Assembly: GCA_024655885.1 (NCBI GenBank)
Contig: JANLFN010000007.1
Span: forward strand, 62,001-126,000
DNA length: 64,000 bases
Reading direction: 5' to 3'
Source: Eubacteriales bacterium
GTDB lineage: Bacteria; Bacillota; Clostridia; Acetivibrionales; JANLFN01
Part shown: piece by piece, positions 16,679 through 26,203 of the stretch
How the letters are laid out: every line of letters begins with the position of its first letter
Numbering within the stretch: the stretch's first letter is position 1
The notes under the pieces: generated by a model
Told to the model about the DNA's origin: nothing
The model's database searches: none
The model's input: the letters and a program-made list of their open reading frames with translations, nothing else
Position numbers and translations under genes: made by a program

Positions 16679-16808
16679 GGCTTTTCAAATAATTAAGCAG
16701 GAACCTATTTCCGCTTTAGATGGGGCAGCGTTTTCAGGCCTCAGAAAACCACTGTTTTTTGAAAATATACAATTGCCACAAGTATTGCAAACGGTAATAG
16801 GTTGCTGC

Positions 16809-17255
16809 CTAATACCTTTTTTTGCTTTTTTCGCCCGGCCTTGTTAAAATGCGGAACACGGCGTAAACAATCATGATGCCGAAAGCAATTGCGGCGGCGC
16901 TGGCGATGGTTTCGACAGCCGTGCGGGCCGCATCCGAAAGGCGGTTTTCAAAAATGTATTGAACCGTTGTATAGGCTCCTATGCCGGGAACTAAAGGAAA
17001 AATACCCGGGATTGAAAAAACGGTTGCGGGGGATTTTACAATTCTGGCCGCACTCTCGCTGAACAACCCGACAGCGACAGCGCCTATAAAAGTCGCCACA
17101 ATAACCCCTCCTGTAGCTCTATTCATCAATATATAGGAAACCCAGCCCAATGCTCCTGACAAACCTGTCCATATTAGGTTTTTGCTCTTCACGTTGAAAA
17201 GTATTCCGGCACACAAACTGCCTATAAAAGCCAGTAACATTTCCCGCATATCCAC
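16809..17255 (-). CDS. Threonine/serine exporter, small subunit (ThrE_2, DUF3815, YjjB-like)
   Basis: 148 residues with four or five membrane segments. Typical features are 'GSLCAGILFNV', the loop 'SIPGIFPLVPGIGAYTTV' and a final helix near 'FGIMIVYAVFRIL'. In Corynebacterium ThrE the two halves are one protein; in many Firmicutes and Escherichia coli (YjjP/YjjB) they are split, and this is the second half. Its start codon directly follows the stop of the first half, so the two are translationally coupled. The likely role is export of threonine, serine or, by analogy with YjjPB, a small dicarboxylate such as succinate. Confidence 0.85.
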   Translation of the reverse strand: MDMREMLLAFIGSLCAGILFNVKSKNLIWTGLSGALGWVSYILMNRATGGVIVATFIGAVAVGLFSESAARIVKSPATVFSIPGIFPLVPGIGAYTTVQYIFENRLSDAARTAVETIASAAAIAFGIMIVYAVFRILTRPGEKSKKRY

Positions 17256-18011
17256 TCACACCCACAGCAATCCGATTGACAGCATGAACCCCACTCCCCC
17301 GCCGACGGCCGCTGCAACAAACACGGCCTCACCCAGCCTGAGCATGCTGGAATTTATATCGCCGTGAAGAGCGTCCCGCATGCCGTTTGTTATGGTTACC
17401 CCCGGTACCAGTATCATTACGGAACCTATAATGATTTTGTAAATGCTTAAATCTGGAATTATTCTTACCGTAAGCAGGCTTAAGGCACCTATGATGACCC
17501 CTGAAACAAAAAGCTCAAAAATTCTGAACAGTCCGATGCCGGATATTTTTTCATTGATCAGGTAAATCAATGTACTGATGAGAAGTGCCGCTGAAGCTTC
17601 CTTCACATTCCCCTTGAAAAGCATGGTAAATACAAAGGCCGTAATACCTGCTGCAACCAGCCTTGTAATGAAATTGTACTGCCTGGTGTTCTGTATATCC
17701 TCCAGGGTCTTCATTGCTTCCTCGTATGACATGGTTTTTTTTTGCAGTCCTCTTGAGAATTCATTAATGCGTTCAATCCGGTGTAAGTCAACGCTACGCT
17801 CTCTAATGCGCTTGATAAGAGAAACGGATTCACATTTGCCTCCGCCTGTAGAAATAAAAATCCCGGTAGGCAAAACGAAACTTTCGCAGTCCACGCCATA
17901 GTTTTTGCATATCCGGGAAATAGTGTCTTCAACCCTATATATTTCAGCCCCGCTGCAAAGCAAAATTTCTCCGGCCTTTAGCGCAACCTCCATCAATTCA
18001 CTGGTATTCAT
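17256..18011 (-). CDS. Threonine/serine exporter, large subunit (DUF1212, YjjP-like)
   Basis: 251 residues. The soluble N-terminal part has the family signature 'LCSGAEIYRVEDTISRIC' near residue 20 and 'LPTGIFIS' with 'SLIKRI' following. Residues 115-250 contain about five membrane helices, with 'VPGVTITNGMRDALHGDINS' between them. It forms the exporter together with the adjacent small subunit. No dedicated regulator is adjacent. Confidence 0.85.
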   Translation of the reverse strand: MNTSELMEVALKAGEILLCSGAEIYRVEDTISRICKNYGVDCESFVLPTGIFISTGGGKCESVSLIKRIRERSVDLHRIERINEFSRGLQKKTMSYEEAMKTLEDIQNTRQYNFITRLVAAGITAFVFTMLFKGNVKEASAALLISTLIYLINEKISGIGLFRIFELFVSGVIIGALSLLTVRIIPDLSIYKIIIGSVMILVPGVTITNGMRDALHGDINSSMLRLGEAVFVAAAVGGGVGFMLSIGLLWV

Positions 18012-18149
18012 AAAAACTCCCGTTTAGGTTTTTTATTTCATTAAATATTTTACACTAACATGCCGGGAGATTCAATCGGTTTATTCCAGAATCTGGAAAA
18101 CTGTTTTGGGGAGACAGACGGTCCTGATGAAATAACGCCCCACACCGCA

Positions 18150-19967
18150 TTATATGCTGTATTTCTTCAACTCGTTCTGATAATTGTCGGTCAGCGATGC
18201 CAGCATGTGGACATGCTGCGTCAGGTCCTTAATCCTCTCCGAGTATTCCGAAACATTGGCGCTCATCTCCTGGGAAGACGCTGAATTTTCCTGTGCAATT
18301 GCCGCAAGGGAGTGTATGTTTTCATACACTTTTGCAAGCTGCTGGGTTTCTCTCGACAGTTCCGCGACCAGCGACGCAATGGACTGGGATACGACAGCGA
18401 TCTGCCGTGTGGCGCTCCTGTTCCCTTCCAGTACTTCCCCAAGAGTCTTATTGCTCATGTCCAGATTGTTGAACTGGGAGGTTATGCCTTCAACAAGTTC
18501 GGACACCTTGCTTGTAAACACCACCAGGTTGCTGTTGATGTCCGACACCTCCCTTTTCGCATTTTCAGCCAGTTTTCTTATCTCATCCGCCACAACCGCA
18601 AATCCTCTGCCTGATTCACCCGCTCTTGCAGCCTCAATGGCCGCGTTTAACGCCAGCAGGTTTGTCTGGTCCGCTATGGAAGCCACCGTTGTAGCAATAT
18701 TCAGAATATCGCTTACCTGCCGGGACAGGTTTTCCCCTTCATTCTTGATCTGTGAAAAGCTGTCCCTAACCTTTAAGATCATTCCCCCCACCTGTTCGGT
18801 ATCGTCAAAGGATTTTTCTATATTGGATACGGCCTGCTCCAGGTTCTTCCGGCCTTCTGTCTGCTCCGCCAGAATTTTGTTCAAGCTTTCGATATTCTTG
18901 TTTAAAATGTTTACGGATTTCTCCGTCTCCTCCGCCTGGTGAACGGCGCCGTTGGCCACATCCATCACGGCGGAAGAGATCCCGTCCGACACCCTGCCCA
19001 TCCTTTCCGCTATTTCCGAAAAAGTGGCCGTAAAAGAATGCATGTCATCGGTGCCTCCTTTAAGGAAAAGCAAATCCTTGGTCATCTCTTCTTTAAACCT
19101 GTTGATGTCACGGGCCAGCTTTTCCAGGTCGTCCCCCGATTTCATGCGGATTTTCCCCGTGAAGTCCAGCTTGTTGAGCCTCTTCAGCTCCTCGTCTATA
19201 AAACCCACCGGACGAAGGGTTGCGGAGGAAGCCCCAAAGACGGCCAGGAAGACCAGGCCAATTTCAGCCATATACCTGAAGAATCCCTGGCCCGGGAACA
19301 AGGCAAAAACCGCAGCCGCTGCAATAAGAGAGGTAAAAACGCTGATTTTCAGAGGCAAGCTCCTGATAAATCCTAAAGACAGAATCCTGCTCAGAGTAAA
19401 GCTTTTTTCGAGCTTATCCTTTTTTTCAAACCTTATCCTGACCCTGAGAAATTTTTGGTCCCCCTCAACGCCTCTTTCAATTTCCTTGTACTCTATCTTT
19501 TCTTTAAAAAATTCCGCGCTTCCTTCAATCAGCCCAAGAAAATAGTCATACATGCCCCTGGAAGAGGAATACCTGATTTCCATCTCTCCGGGAGAAATCT
19601 CCGATGCAACCAGTCTTGGCGGTTTTGCGCCATGGATCATTTTTGTCAACTGCATATGTACGGTATCCATCATCATGAGAAAATCTTTAAGGCTCAATCT
19701 TTCAAAGTAGGAAGGGAACCATTTGGAAAAGGACTGTATGTTTTCCCTTCCGATTTCCTTCCAAATCTGCTCCACCGGTTTATTCACATATCCGGCCACC
19801 TGTCTCACCATACCGGTGATCTCCTGGTCGTCAATGTCCTCCATGGGGTTGATAATCCTGTCTTCTGCCCAACCGCCCATGCGGACCGCTTTGTTTACGG
19901 TTTCGCTTCCATACAGCATTTTCATGCTGTTCAGCCATGTGGTTACAACCGTTCCTTTCACATTCAT
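18150..19967 (-). CDS. H-NOX chemoreceptor (heme gas sensor fused to methyl-accepting domain)
   Basis: 605 residues. Residues 1-185 are an H-NOX heme domain: proximal His104 ('[12 protein letters not shown]'), Pro117 and the heme-propionate motif Y133-x-S135-x-R137. The distal network of the O2-binding thermophile protein Tar4H is also present: Trp11, Asn76 and Tyr142, each shifted by two from Trp9/Asn74/Tyr140. So O2 as well as NO binding is predicted. Residues 200-255 hold two membrane helices with almost no outside loop, then a HAMP-like linker and the signalling hairpin '[20 protein letters not shown]'. The heme sensor is thus cytoplasmic. It probably mediates avoidance of oxygen or NO. 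No che gene is nearby. Confidence 0.9.
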   Translation of the reverse strand: MNVKGTVVTTWLNSMKMLYGSETVNKAVRMGGWAEDRIINPMEDIDDQEITGMVRQVAGYVNKPVEQIWKEIGRENIQSFSKWFPSYFERLSLKDFLMMMDTVHMQLTKMIHGAKPPRLVASEISPGEMEIRYSSSRGMYDYFLGLIEGSAEFFKEKIEYKEIERGVEGDQKFLRVRIRFEKKDKLEKSFTLSRILSLGFIRSLPLKISVFTSLIAAAAVFALFPGQGFFRYMAEIGLVFLAVFGASSATLRPVGFIDEELKRLNKLDFTGKIRMKSGDDLEKLARDINRFKEEMTKDLLFLKGGTDDMHSFTATFSEIAERMGRVSDGISSAVMDVANGAVHQAEETEKSVNILNKNIESLNKILAEQTEGRKNLEQAVSNIEKSFDDTEQVGGMILKVRDSFSQIKNEGENLSRQVSDILNIATTVASIADQTNLLALNAAIEAARAGESGRGFAVVADEIRKLAENAKREVSDINSNLVVFTSKVSELVEGITSQFNNLDMSNKTLGEVLEGNRSATRQIAVVSQSIASLVAELSRETQQLAKVYENIHSLAAIAQENSASSQEMSANVSEYSERIKDLTQHVHMLASLTDNYQNELKKYSI

Positions 19968-20235
19968 TCCCCCAATGCTAGAAATTCACTATATTAGGTT
20001 GTAATATACCACGAAACCCCACATTTAAACAAAGCTTTGCCTTTTTCGCCGTCACGCCTTTCCAATTTTCGTCCTGCTCTCCCTCGTAGACATTGGCAGG
20101 TTGAGCAGCCAGGGGTCTTGCAATTCTGTTTTTTCATTGGGGCACATGAATGATAATCCCTATGGCCCTTCCTCTGCTGTCCACCCATTTTTTGAAAGCT
20201 GTTTTTTTATATTTCCATAAATGGGAGGAACGGAT

Positions 20236-21696
20236 TTATTTTGATGAATACTCCCTGAGCATTTGGGTCTTTATGTCCCATAGGGGCTGTGACAGGTCCA
20301 CATAGTACTTGTGGGGGTTTTCAAACCTCAGTACCTCCTCCCACAGGGTATCCATCTGTTCTTTGCAGTAGTTCCTTATTGTATTTAAGTCGGGACCTTC
20401 ATAAACGCACCGGCCGTTTTCAAATATTTTCGTCAGCAGCTTTTTTGCATAAAAATCGGTTAAAGTCTTCCGCTTCCAGGTATACTCAGGGTCAAATATC
20501 TCATAGGGCTTGCTTTCGTCTATTTCCTCATGGGCAAGGGTAATAACGTCACCGATGGCTTTGTTGTTGCGCCTGTCAAAGAGCCTGTACACCTGTTTAA
20601 ACCCTGGATTTGTAACTTTTTCCACATTTTCGCTGAGTTTAATCTTGGGTATGATTTTTGAGCCCTCCTCCAGAGCCACAAGCTTGTACACTCCCCCAAA
20701 AACCGGTTCCGTTTTTGAGGTGATCAGCCTTTCACCCACCCCGAACATGTCCACTTTGGCTCCCTGCACCAATAAATCCCTGATAATGTACTCATCCAGT
20801 GAATTGGAGGCCACGATAACACTGTCGGCAAAGCCGGCTTCGTCCAGCATCTTCCTCGCTTCCTTGGAAAGATAGGTTATATCCCCGCTGTCAATACGGA
20901 TTCCTTTCGGCCTGTAGCCTCTCGGAAGGACTTCTTCTCTGAATACCTTAATAGCATTGGGGACCCCGGATTTCAACACATTGTATGTATCCACCAAAAG
21001 CAGGCAGTTGTCCGGATAGATCCTGGCATACGCCCTGAAAGCGTCGAGTTCGGTCGGAAAAAGCTGCACCCAGCTGTGTCCCATAGTCCCCAGGGCGGGG
21101 ATTCCGAAATCCCGCTCCGCCATAGTGCAGGCAGTTCCCCCGCATCCTGCAATATAGGCCGCTCTTGCCCCAAGTACCGCTCCGTCACCTCCCTGTGCCC
21201 TTCTTGATCCGAATTCCATTATGGTCCTGCCCTGTGCAGCCCTAACAATCCTGTTGGCTTTAGTGGCAATAAGGCTCTGGTGGTTTATGGTCAATAAGAC
21301 CATGGTCTCTATAAACTGCGCCTCAATAAGCGGTCCCCTGACAATTACTATGGGTTCGTTAGGAAAAATGGGAGTCCCTTCGGGAACAGCCCACACATCG
21401 CAGTGGAATTGAAAATTTTTGAGATACTCTAAAAAATTCTCACTGAACACCTTTTTTCCTCTCAGGTACTCAATGTCCTCCTCTGTAAACTTGAGGCCTT
21501 GGATGTACTCGACGAGCTGTTCAACCCCTGCCATGATTGCATAACCGCCATTATCCGGCACTTTTCTGAAAAACATGTCGAAATAGGCGATCTTATCCTT
21601 CAAGCCGCTTTCGAAATAACCATTTCCCATAGTAATTTCATAGAAATCGGCCAGCATTGTCATATTGTCCTTTTTCTTCACATCCATATCGTCCAT
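20236..21696 (-). CDS. pncB: Nicotinate phosphoribosyltransferase
   Basis: 486 residues, normal length for the family. It converts nicotinate and PRPP, with ATP, to nicotinate mononucleotide in NAD salvage. Landmarks are 'YFDMFFRKVPDNGGYAI' near residue 38, 'MEFGSRRAQGGDGA' near 155, 'GTMGHSWVQLFPTELDAF' near 208 (with the histidine that is phosphorylated in the family), 'LLVDTYNVLKSGVPNAI' and 'IRIDSGDI'. GGAGATG precedes the ATG. It is a single gene between the chemoreceptor and the WG-repeat lipoprotein. Confidence 0.93.
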   Translation of the reverse strand: MDDMDVKKKDNMTMLADFYEITMGNGYFESGLKDKIAYFDMFFRKVPDNGGYAIMAGVEQLVEYIQGLKFTEEDIEYLRGKKVFSENFLEYLKNFQFHCDVWAVPEGTPIFPNEPIVIVRGPLIEAQFIETMVLLTINHQSLIATKANRIVRAAQGRTIMEFGSRRAQGGDGAVLGARAAYIAGCGGTACTMAERDFGIPALGTMGHSWVQLFPTELDAFRAYARIYPDNCLLLVDTYNVLKSGVPNAIKVFREEVLPRGYRPKGIRIDSGDITYLSKEARKMLDEAGFADSVIVASNSLDEYIIRDLLVQGAKVDMFGVGERLITSKTEPVFGGVYKLVALEEGSKIIPKIKLSENVEKVTNPGFKQVYRLFDRRNNKAIGDVITLAHEEIDESKPYEIFDPEYTWKRKTLTDFYAKKLLTKIFENGRCVYEGPDLNTIRNYCKEQMDTLWEEVLRFENPHKYYVDLSQPLWDIKTQMLREYSSK

Positions 21697-21921
21697 AGCT
21701 ACATCTCCAATATTAAAGTTTGATGGTTGTTCCCATGCCGGTACACCAATATTATATCCCTATTTATTGATGCAGTAAATATTAGCTGAGGACTCTCATG
21801 AATGGAAATGATTTATTCGCCTTCACATACGCAGGCTTATAAATTTCACACTTGCCCGTCTCTTTCTTCACCCGCTGAAATTCAAAAGTGCGGCCTTGCA
21901 AATATAACAAGGCATATACAA

Positions 21922-23793
21922 TTAATTAAACGCCTTCCAAAAGCTGCCCTCCGCATTGATTATATCCTTTACTTTCTCGTAAGGTATGGTAAACTCCGGA
22001 AACCCGACGGCATAAGGAGCGATTTCATAGGGCAGGAAGTACAGCTTCAAAGCCCTATCCGTAATGATAAAGGGCTGGTCCGGCCTGATGCCCTTATAGC
22101 TGTCCGCCCATATTTCCGGCTCTTCTCCCTGTGTTTTGATCTGATTCCCCACAAGACGGCTGAGCTTTTCAACATAATTTCCATTGGCCTTGAACAAGTC
22201 TTTAAGTTGATAGAGCTTCCCGGACTTTAAGTCCAAATGGGCATAACTTTTATTGGGCATTCCGTGGGCAGTTCCGAAGGGGTAGGTGTAGCCCGTAAAT
22301 TTTATAACCAATAGATTTTTCTTAAACATTTCTATCCCGTAATCCCCCTGGTAGCTGTAATCCAATTCCGCGTCCCCGTCCACTTTCTCCGGTATGGCCA
22401 TCTTTTCAAGCTTTTCATTGATCTCCTGCCGGGCCGTTTCGTCAGCTATCCCTGAAATCCGAGGATAGTAGGCCAGATAATTTCTGTTGGGCCTATATTT
22501 CATTTCCTCAATGGTATACTGGCCATTAAGCACAACATCCGCCTTGGACTGCCAGATTACATTTCCGTTTTTATCAAGGTAGGAAATCCGGTTATCTACA
22601 TCAGCCTTAATCAGCTCCCCATCAAATTGGAGGGTGCCGCTTCCCTTGAAAACAGGGAGGTCTTCCACTTTCTTCCCGGATTTGTCAATAAAGAAGGTGG
22701 AGGTATTGTCATAAGCCGAAGCATATTCACCTTCAAAATCTGAAACCCCGTAGTATATAAAGTCCGTTAAAAGTTTTCCTTCCCTGTTGGCAACCGCATA
22801 CTTGTTGCCTTTGGACAAATTGTCCCTGTCCAATGGGATTCCCACGGCAACCATGCCCTCCCCCAGCATGCGCATGTCGTTATATTCGGGCTTTATAACA
22901 TATTCACCTTTCTTATTGATCAAGCCGTATAGGTTCTCCTCATAATTTCCCGATACATTTACAATGGCCACACCGTCCTTAAAGGGCTCCGCCCCTGAAA
23001 ACCGGGGACTTATCATAACTTTTCCCTGTTCATCCATATACCCGAAAAGATCGCTGTCCTTTTCCTTAAAAACCAGCATCCCGTCCCCAATATCTCCAAC
23101 ATAACCATAATTGAAAGTGGTAATGATTTCCCCGTTTTTCCCTATGACGGCACATCCGCCTGTGTCCAGCTTGACAACGGCTTTGCCGTTGTGAAAATCC
23201 CCTGCGATCTCGAATTTCGGCTCAATGGCCACTTTACCCGCATTATCTATATACCCGCAAAGCCAGCCGCCGGATTCCACATTTTTACTGAATACCGCCA
23301 GTCCGTCATGGAACCCTCCTACGTAATCCCCCGATTCAAATAATTTTTCCCCTTTTTCGTTCACCACAGTAAAACCCTTTTTCCCTACCGCAACGGCAGC
23401 CCCTTCCGAAAATTTATCTATATGGTCATATTGAGGTTCTATTACAAATTCACCCTTATCATTGATTACACCTGAAAGATTGCTTCCCGTCAAATCACCC
23501 TCCGTTACAACGGCAAGCCCGTTGTCCTGGAAATCTTCCGCCAGGCTGAATTTAGGCTGTATTATGAATTTGCCGGTCTTATCGATATACCCCCACTTAT
23601 TCCCACCTATGGAGTTTACCGAGGCGGGATACAAACCGGTAAACTTCCGGTTCCCTTGATTATCCGCGGCAGGGAATTGCCTTTTGGGAACATCCATATC
23701 GGCATTCTTATGCCCTGCAGTGCAGGCGCATACGGCCAGGCCGATTAAAAGGCAAAGCGCCGCCATCCTCCATCCACAGCCTGTCTTCCTCAT
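21922..23793 (-). CDS. WG-repeat lipoprotein with C-terminal DUF3298-like domain
   Basis: 623 residues from the ATG at 23793 behind GGAGGAG. A basic start and hydrophobic stretch end at 'VCAC', a lipobox whose second cysteine is lipidated, so the protein is anchored outside the membrane. Residues 60-400 contain about eight WG repeats of the type 'G.ID..GK..I.P.F'. Residues 440-615 match the DUF4163/DUF3298 pair seen in PdaC and RsiV ('YPRISGI', 'THG' is replaced by 'GTAHGMPNKSYAHLDLKSG'). These domains bind polysaccharide or lysozyme-like ligands in some proteins. Function here is unknown. Confidence 0.8.
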   Translation of the reverse strand: MRKTGCGWRMAALCLLIGLAVCACTAGHKNADMDVPKRQFPAADNQGNRKFTGLYPASVNSIGGNKWGYIDKTGKFIIQPKFSLAEDFQDNGLAVVTEGDLTGSNLSGVINDKGEFVIEPQYDHIDKFSEGAAVAVGKKGFTVVNEKGEKLFESGDYVGGFHDGLAVFSKNVESGGWLCGYIDNAGKVAIEPKFEIAGDFHNGKAVVKLDTGGCAVIGKNGEIITTFNYGYVGDIGDGMLVFKEKDSDLFGYMDEQGKVMISPRFSGAEPFKDGVAIVNVSGNYEENLYGLINKKGEYVIKPEYNDMRMLGEGMVAVGIPLDRDNLSKGNKYAVANREGKLLTDFIYYGVSDFEGEYASAYDNTSTFFIDKSGKKVEDLPVFKGSGTLQFDGELIKADVDNRISYLDKNGNVIWQSKADVVLNGQYTIEEMKYRPNRNYLAYYPRISGIADETARQEINEKLEKMAIPEKVDGDAELDYSYQGDYGIEMFKKNLLVIKFTGYTYPFGTAHGMPNKSYAHLDLKSGKLYQLKDLFKANGNYVEKLSRLVGNQIKTQGEEPEIWADSYKGIRPDQPFIITDRALKLYFLPYEIAPYAVGFPEFTIPYEKVKDIINAEGSFWKAFN

Positions 23794-24036
23794 ATATGTA
23801 TCTCCTCCGCTACATTTCATTTATTTACACTTAAAGTTATGAAAACAGATGAAATTATATGAAGAAATTTTAGCTGTTGAATAATACCTGATAAAATATA
23901 TGGACCGAAGCATTTTAAAAATAGAATTAAATCAAGGCGGTTATTGATGAAATTTGCGCGGTTTACCTTGTGAAAATATTGATTTTTAAACTGCGCTCAT
24001 TATAAAATAAAATAAAAAAACAAGAGGATTAGTGCA

Positions 24037-25401
24037 GTGGAATACATCATACTGGATATTGCGCGGATTCTGCGAAGGTCCGGGGTTTACGTGAGCGCTT
24101 CGGAAGTTGCCGACTGCATAAGCGCCCTGAAGGCGCTGAGCACGGATGAAATAGATAAACACAACCTATCAAGTCTCATGAATTCAACCATGCTAAAAAG
24201 GGAATGGGGTGCTGAATATATTTCCAGGCTTGTGGACCTGTACTTCGAGTTAGGCGGTGAGGATACGGAAAGCGGCAAAGCTGCCCTCACACTGCCGGTT
24301 TCATCCTCTATGGGCACAGGCATGGGAAGATGGGGAAAAGGAGCGCCGGTGGATGTCCTGACGGATTTAGTGATGAAAAGAAATATTGAACAGGTATGTT
24401 CTATTGTGAAAGGGCTTAATTTCGGCCAACCTCTGCTGGCGGGAAACGAAGAGGAAACCATTTCCAATTTTAAGCGTGAAAGCGGATGGTTTGAGGTATC
24501 CAATACCATTGAAACCAGCTACAAGCAGGGACGCATCACAGGAGAAGCTTATAGTGCCGCCCTGGAGGCACTGGAAGAATGGAGCAAACTGCTGGTGGAG
24601 GAAATGGAGCGTCTGCTGGTCAATGTCAGCGGCGAGGATTACTTAATCCAGGTGCTTCAAAGGCGTAATCCCAGACGCATTGACTTTCAGGATACGGGCC
24701 GTCTGCAAATTTTGCAGATGTCCCGGGAGGTGGAAAAACTCGGGAGAAAGCTGGCCGTCAGGAAAGGAAGGCGCATGAAAACATGCAGCAAAGGCCACAT
24801 TGACTTGCGTAAAAGCACAAAACGTGCAATGGCCGCAGGCGGTATTCCCTTCCACTTGATGAAAAGGGACCGAAAGCCCTCCAAACCTGATATCTGGCTT
24901 TTGTGCGACTTATCCAATTCCGTCAGGAATTTCAGCTACTTTATGCTGCTCCTGGTATATACCATCCAAAAGAGGTATGCAAACATCCGGTCCTTTATCT
25001 TCGTGGACAAGCTGCTGGAAGTCACGGATTATTTGAGGAAGCAGGACTGGAACAGCGCTCTTGACGGCATCGGCAGCCTTAAAGGCTATAACCTTACAGG
25101 CTATTCCCATTATGGCAACGTACTGTATCAATTTTCCACCGGCTATCTTTCCCAATTAAATAAAAATACTACCGTAATTATTCTAGGAGACGCCAAGAAC
25201 AACTGGAACAAAACCAACGGCAGTGAAGTGCTGGGCGACATCAAGGCATGTGCGGCGGCACTTTACTGGCTAAACCCAATGAGTAAAGATTTATGGAATC
25301 ATGAAGATTGCGTTATGGCCAAATATGCCAGCAGCTGTACCGGTGCATTCCAATGTTCAAATATCGAGCAACTGGAACAGGTTATTGCAGATATTCTATA
25401 A
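24037..25401 (+). CDS. VWA-domain protein of the CoxE type
   Basis: 454 residues from a GTG behind AGAGGA. Residues 260-454 form a von Willebrand A domain; the MIDAS segment is 'LLCDLSNSVRNFS' (DxSxS read as D-L-S-N-S) near residue 288, with 'YSHYGNVLYQF' and 'VIILGDAKNN' as the later metal-site loops. The N-terminal half is helical, as in CoxE. CoxE-like proteins normally work with a MoxR-type AAA ATPase to mature metalloenzymes. No MoxR gene is within the window, so its partner is distant or lost. The 3' end overlaps the convergent Spo0E-like gene by six bases. Confidence 0.8.
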   Translation: MEYIILDIARILRRSGVYVSASEVADCISALKALSTDEIDKHNLSSLMNSTMLKREWGAEYISRLVDLYFELGGEDTESGKAALTLPVSSSMGTGMGRWGKGAPVDVLTDLVMKRNIEQVCSIVKGLNFGQPLLAGNEEETISNFKRESGWFEVSNTIETSYKQGRITGEAYSAALEALEEWSKLLVEEMERLLVNVSGEDYLIQVLQRRNPRRIDFQDTGRLQILQMSREVEKLGRKLAVRKGRRMKTCSKGHIDLRKSTKRAMAAGGIPFHLMKRDRKPSKPDIWLLCDLSNSVRNFSYFMLLLVYTIQKRYANIRSFIFVDKLLEVTDYLRKQDWNSALDGIGSLKGYNLTGYSHYGNVLYQFSTGYLSQLNKNTTVIILGDAKNNWNKTNGSEVLGDIKACAAALYWLNPMSKDLWNHEDCVMAKYASSCTGAFQCSNIEQLEQVIADIL

Positions 25402-25617
25402 TATCTTTTTCTGTGAATAGTATTTAGCTATCAGTTTATCCAGCCTGGTGCTCAATTTGAGTATTTTTTCGGAATCCAAATCATCGTCCTCTAAACATGA
25501 ATTTAACTTTTTCTTTAAATTCTCAATCTTAGCCTCCAAAACCAAGTCTTTCTCGAAAAACATCTTTCCAAACCCCATTAAAAAATCATTTATCTGAAGC
25601 AATAGTATATATTGCAT
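25396..25617 (-). CDS. Spo0E-like aspartyl-phosphate phosphatase
   Basis: 73 residues from the ATG at 25617, with GGGAGG ten bases upstream; a longer start at 25635 overlaps that site. The C-terminal half forms the Spo0E helical hairpin: 'KIENLKKKLNSCL', a variable acidic turn, then 'KILKLSTRLDKLIAKYY'. The LS-x-x-LD-x-LI-x-Y pattern is the family signature. Such proteins dephosphorylate Spo0A-P and delay sporulation. The N-terminal 30 hydrophobic residues are longer than usual. Confidence 0.7.
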   Translation of the reverse strand: MQYILLLQINDFLMGFGKMFFEKDLVLEAKIENLKKKLNSCLEDDDLDSEKILKLSTRLDKLIAKYYSQKKIL

Positions 25618-25811
25618 TGCATTTAAGCCTCCCATAGTTTTCGGGGCAAAATAAAACGCAACATATGAAATATTACATTTTCACGTCCATCAATCAACAA
25701 TTCGACAAATAAATCTAAAATATAACAAATTTAAAGAAAATTTGTCTGTATGAATCGTGAAAAAGAAATTACAAGGGGAAAAAATAGATTTTCGCCATAT
25801 ACGCTAAAGTA

Positions 25812-25858
25812 ATTGAAGCGTGAAAATGTATAAATGTAAAATCATTTTCACGTTCAAT
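25812..25858. repeat. Inverted repeat with one-base bulge
   Basis: ATTGAAGCGTGAAAATG (25812-25828) and CATTTTCACGTTCAAT (25843-25858) are complementary apart from one bulged G. It precedes the terminator that follows sspH on the minus strand. It may be an operator or a decayed transposon end. Confidence 0.5.
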
Positions 25859-25866
25859 ATAAGTTA

Positions 25867-25895
25867 AAAAAGACTGCTTTTTCAGCAGTCTTTTT
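25867..25895 (-). terminator. Rho-independent terminator
   Basis: AAAAGACTGCT pairs with AGCAGTCTTTT around a five-base T-rich loop, flanked by an A-run and a T-run. Placed 35 bases after the sspH stop; it could work in both directions. Confidence 0.8.
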
Positions 25896-25930
25896 CACAG
25901 CGGCCTTTTTCCGCGGAGAGCCGTTTTGGG

Positions 25931-26104
25931 TTACGTGCACTCTTCCAGCCGGCTTAAAGGCACTTCCAGCCTGGCTTTCGTTTGGAGGTTGGTAACCTCC
26001 GCGCTACCCTCTCTTACACTCTCCAGCCATACCGGTGCTCCCTCATACAGCACTTGTATGACACCATGAGACTCCATAATCTGTCTTGCCCTTTTATTGT
26101 CCAT
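25931..26104 (-). CDS. sspH: H-type small acid-soluble spore protein
   Basis: 57 residues starting 'MDNKRARQIMESHGVIQVLY', with 'GAPVWLESV' in the middle and 'EVPLSRLEEC' at the end. This is the layout of Bacillus SspH (start M-x-x-x-RA-x-x-I-x-ES, centre Y-x-G-x-P-V/I, end VPL-x-x-L-E). AAGGAG lies ten bases upstream. H-type SASPs accumulate in the spore core, made in the forespore under sigma-G. It marks the organism as a spore former. Confidence 0.85.
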   Translation of the reverse strand: MDNKRARQIMESHGVIQVLYEGAPVWLESVREGSAEVTNLQTKARLEVPLSRLEECT

Positions 26105-26203
26105 GTTGGAACAACTCCTTCAATTTTTAATAATAGTATTCCAATTTTTTCACCAGGTATTAATGGAATCAATGAATGCCCATAAAGCATGGTCAATGGG
26201 AAT

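Noticed and set aside
18184..19545. Several long plus-strand frames opposite the chemoreceptor gene
   Set aside because: They are antisense shadows of a well-conserved coding sequence, with Ser/Leu-rich composition and no start signals.
19994..20188. 64-codon cysteine-rich minus-strand frame upstream of the H-NOX receptor ('CKTPGCSTCQC')
   Set aside because: No ribosome site and no family. I also looked for a cyclic-di-GMP riboswitch in this leader because chemoreceptor genes often have one, and did not find the conserved core.
25812..25895. CRISPR-like or transposon-end repeats
   Set aside because: There are two unrelated hairpins, one a plain terminator, with no repeated spacer pattern.
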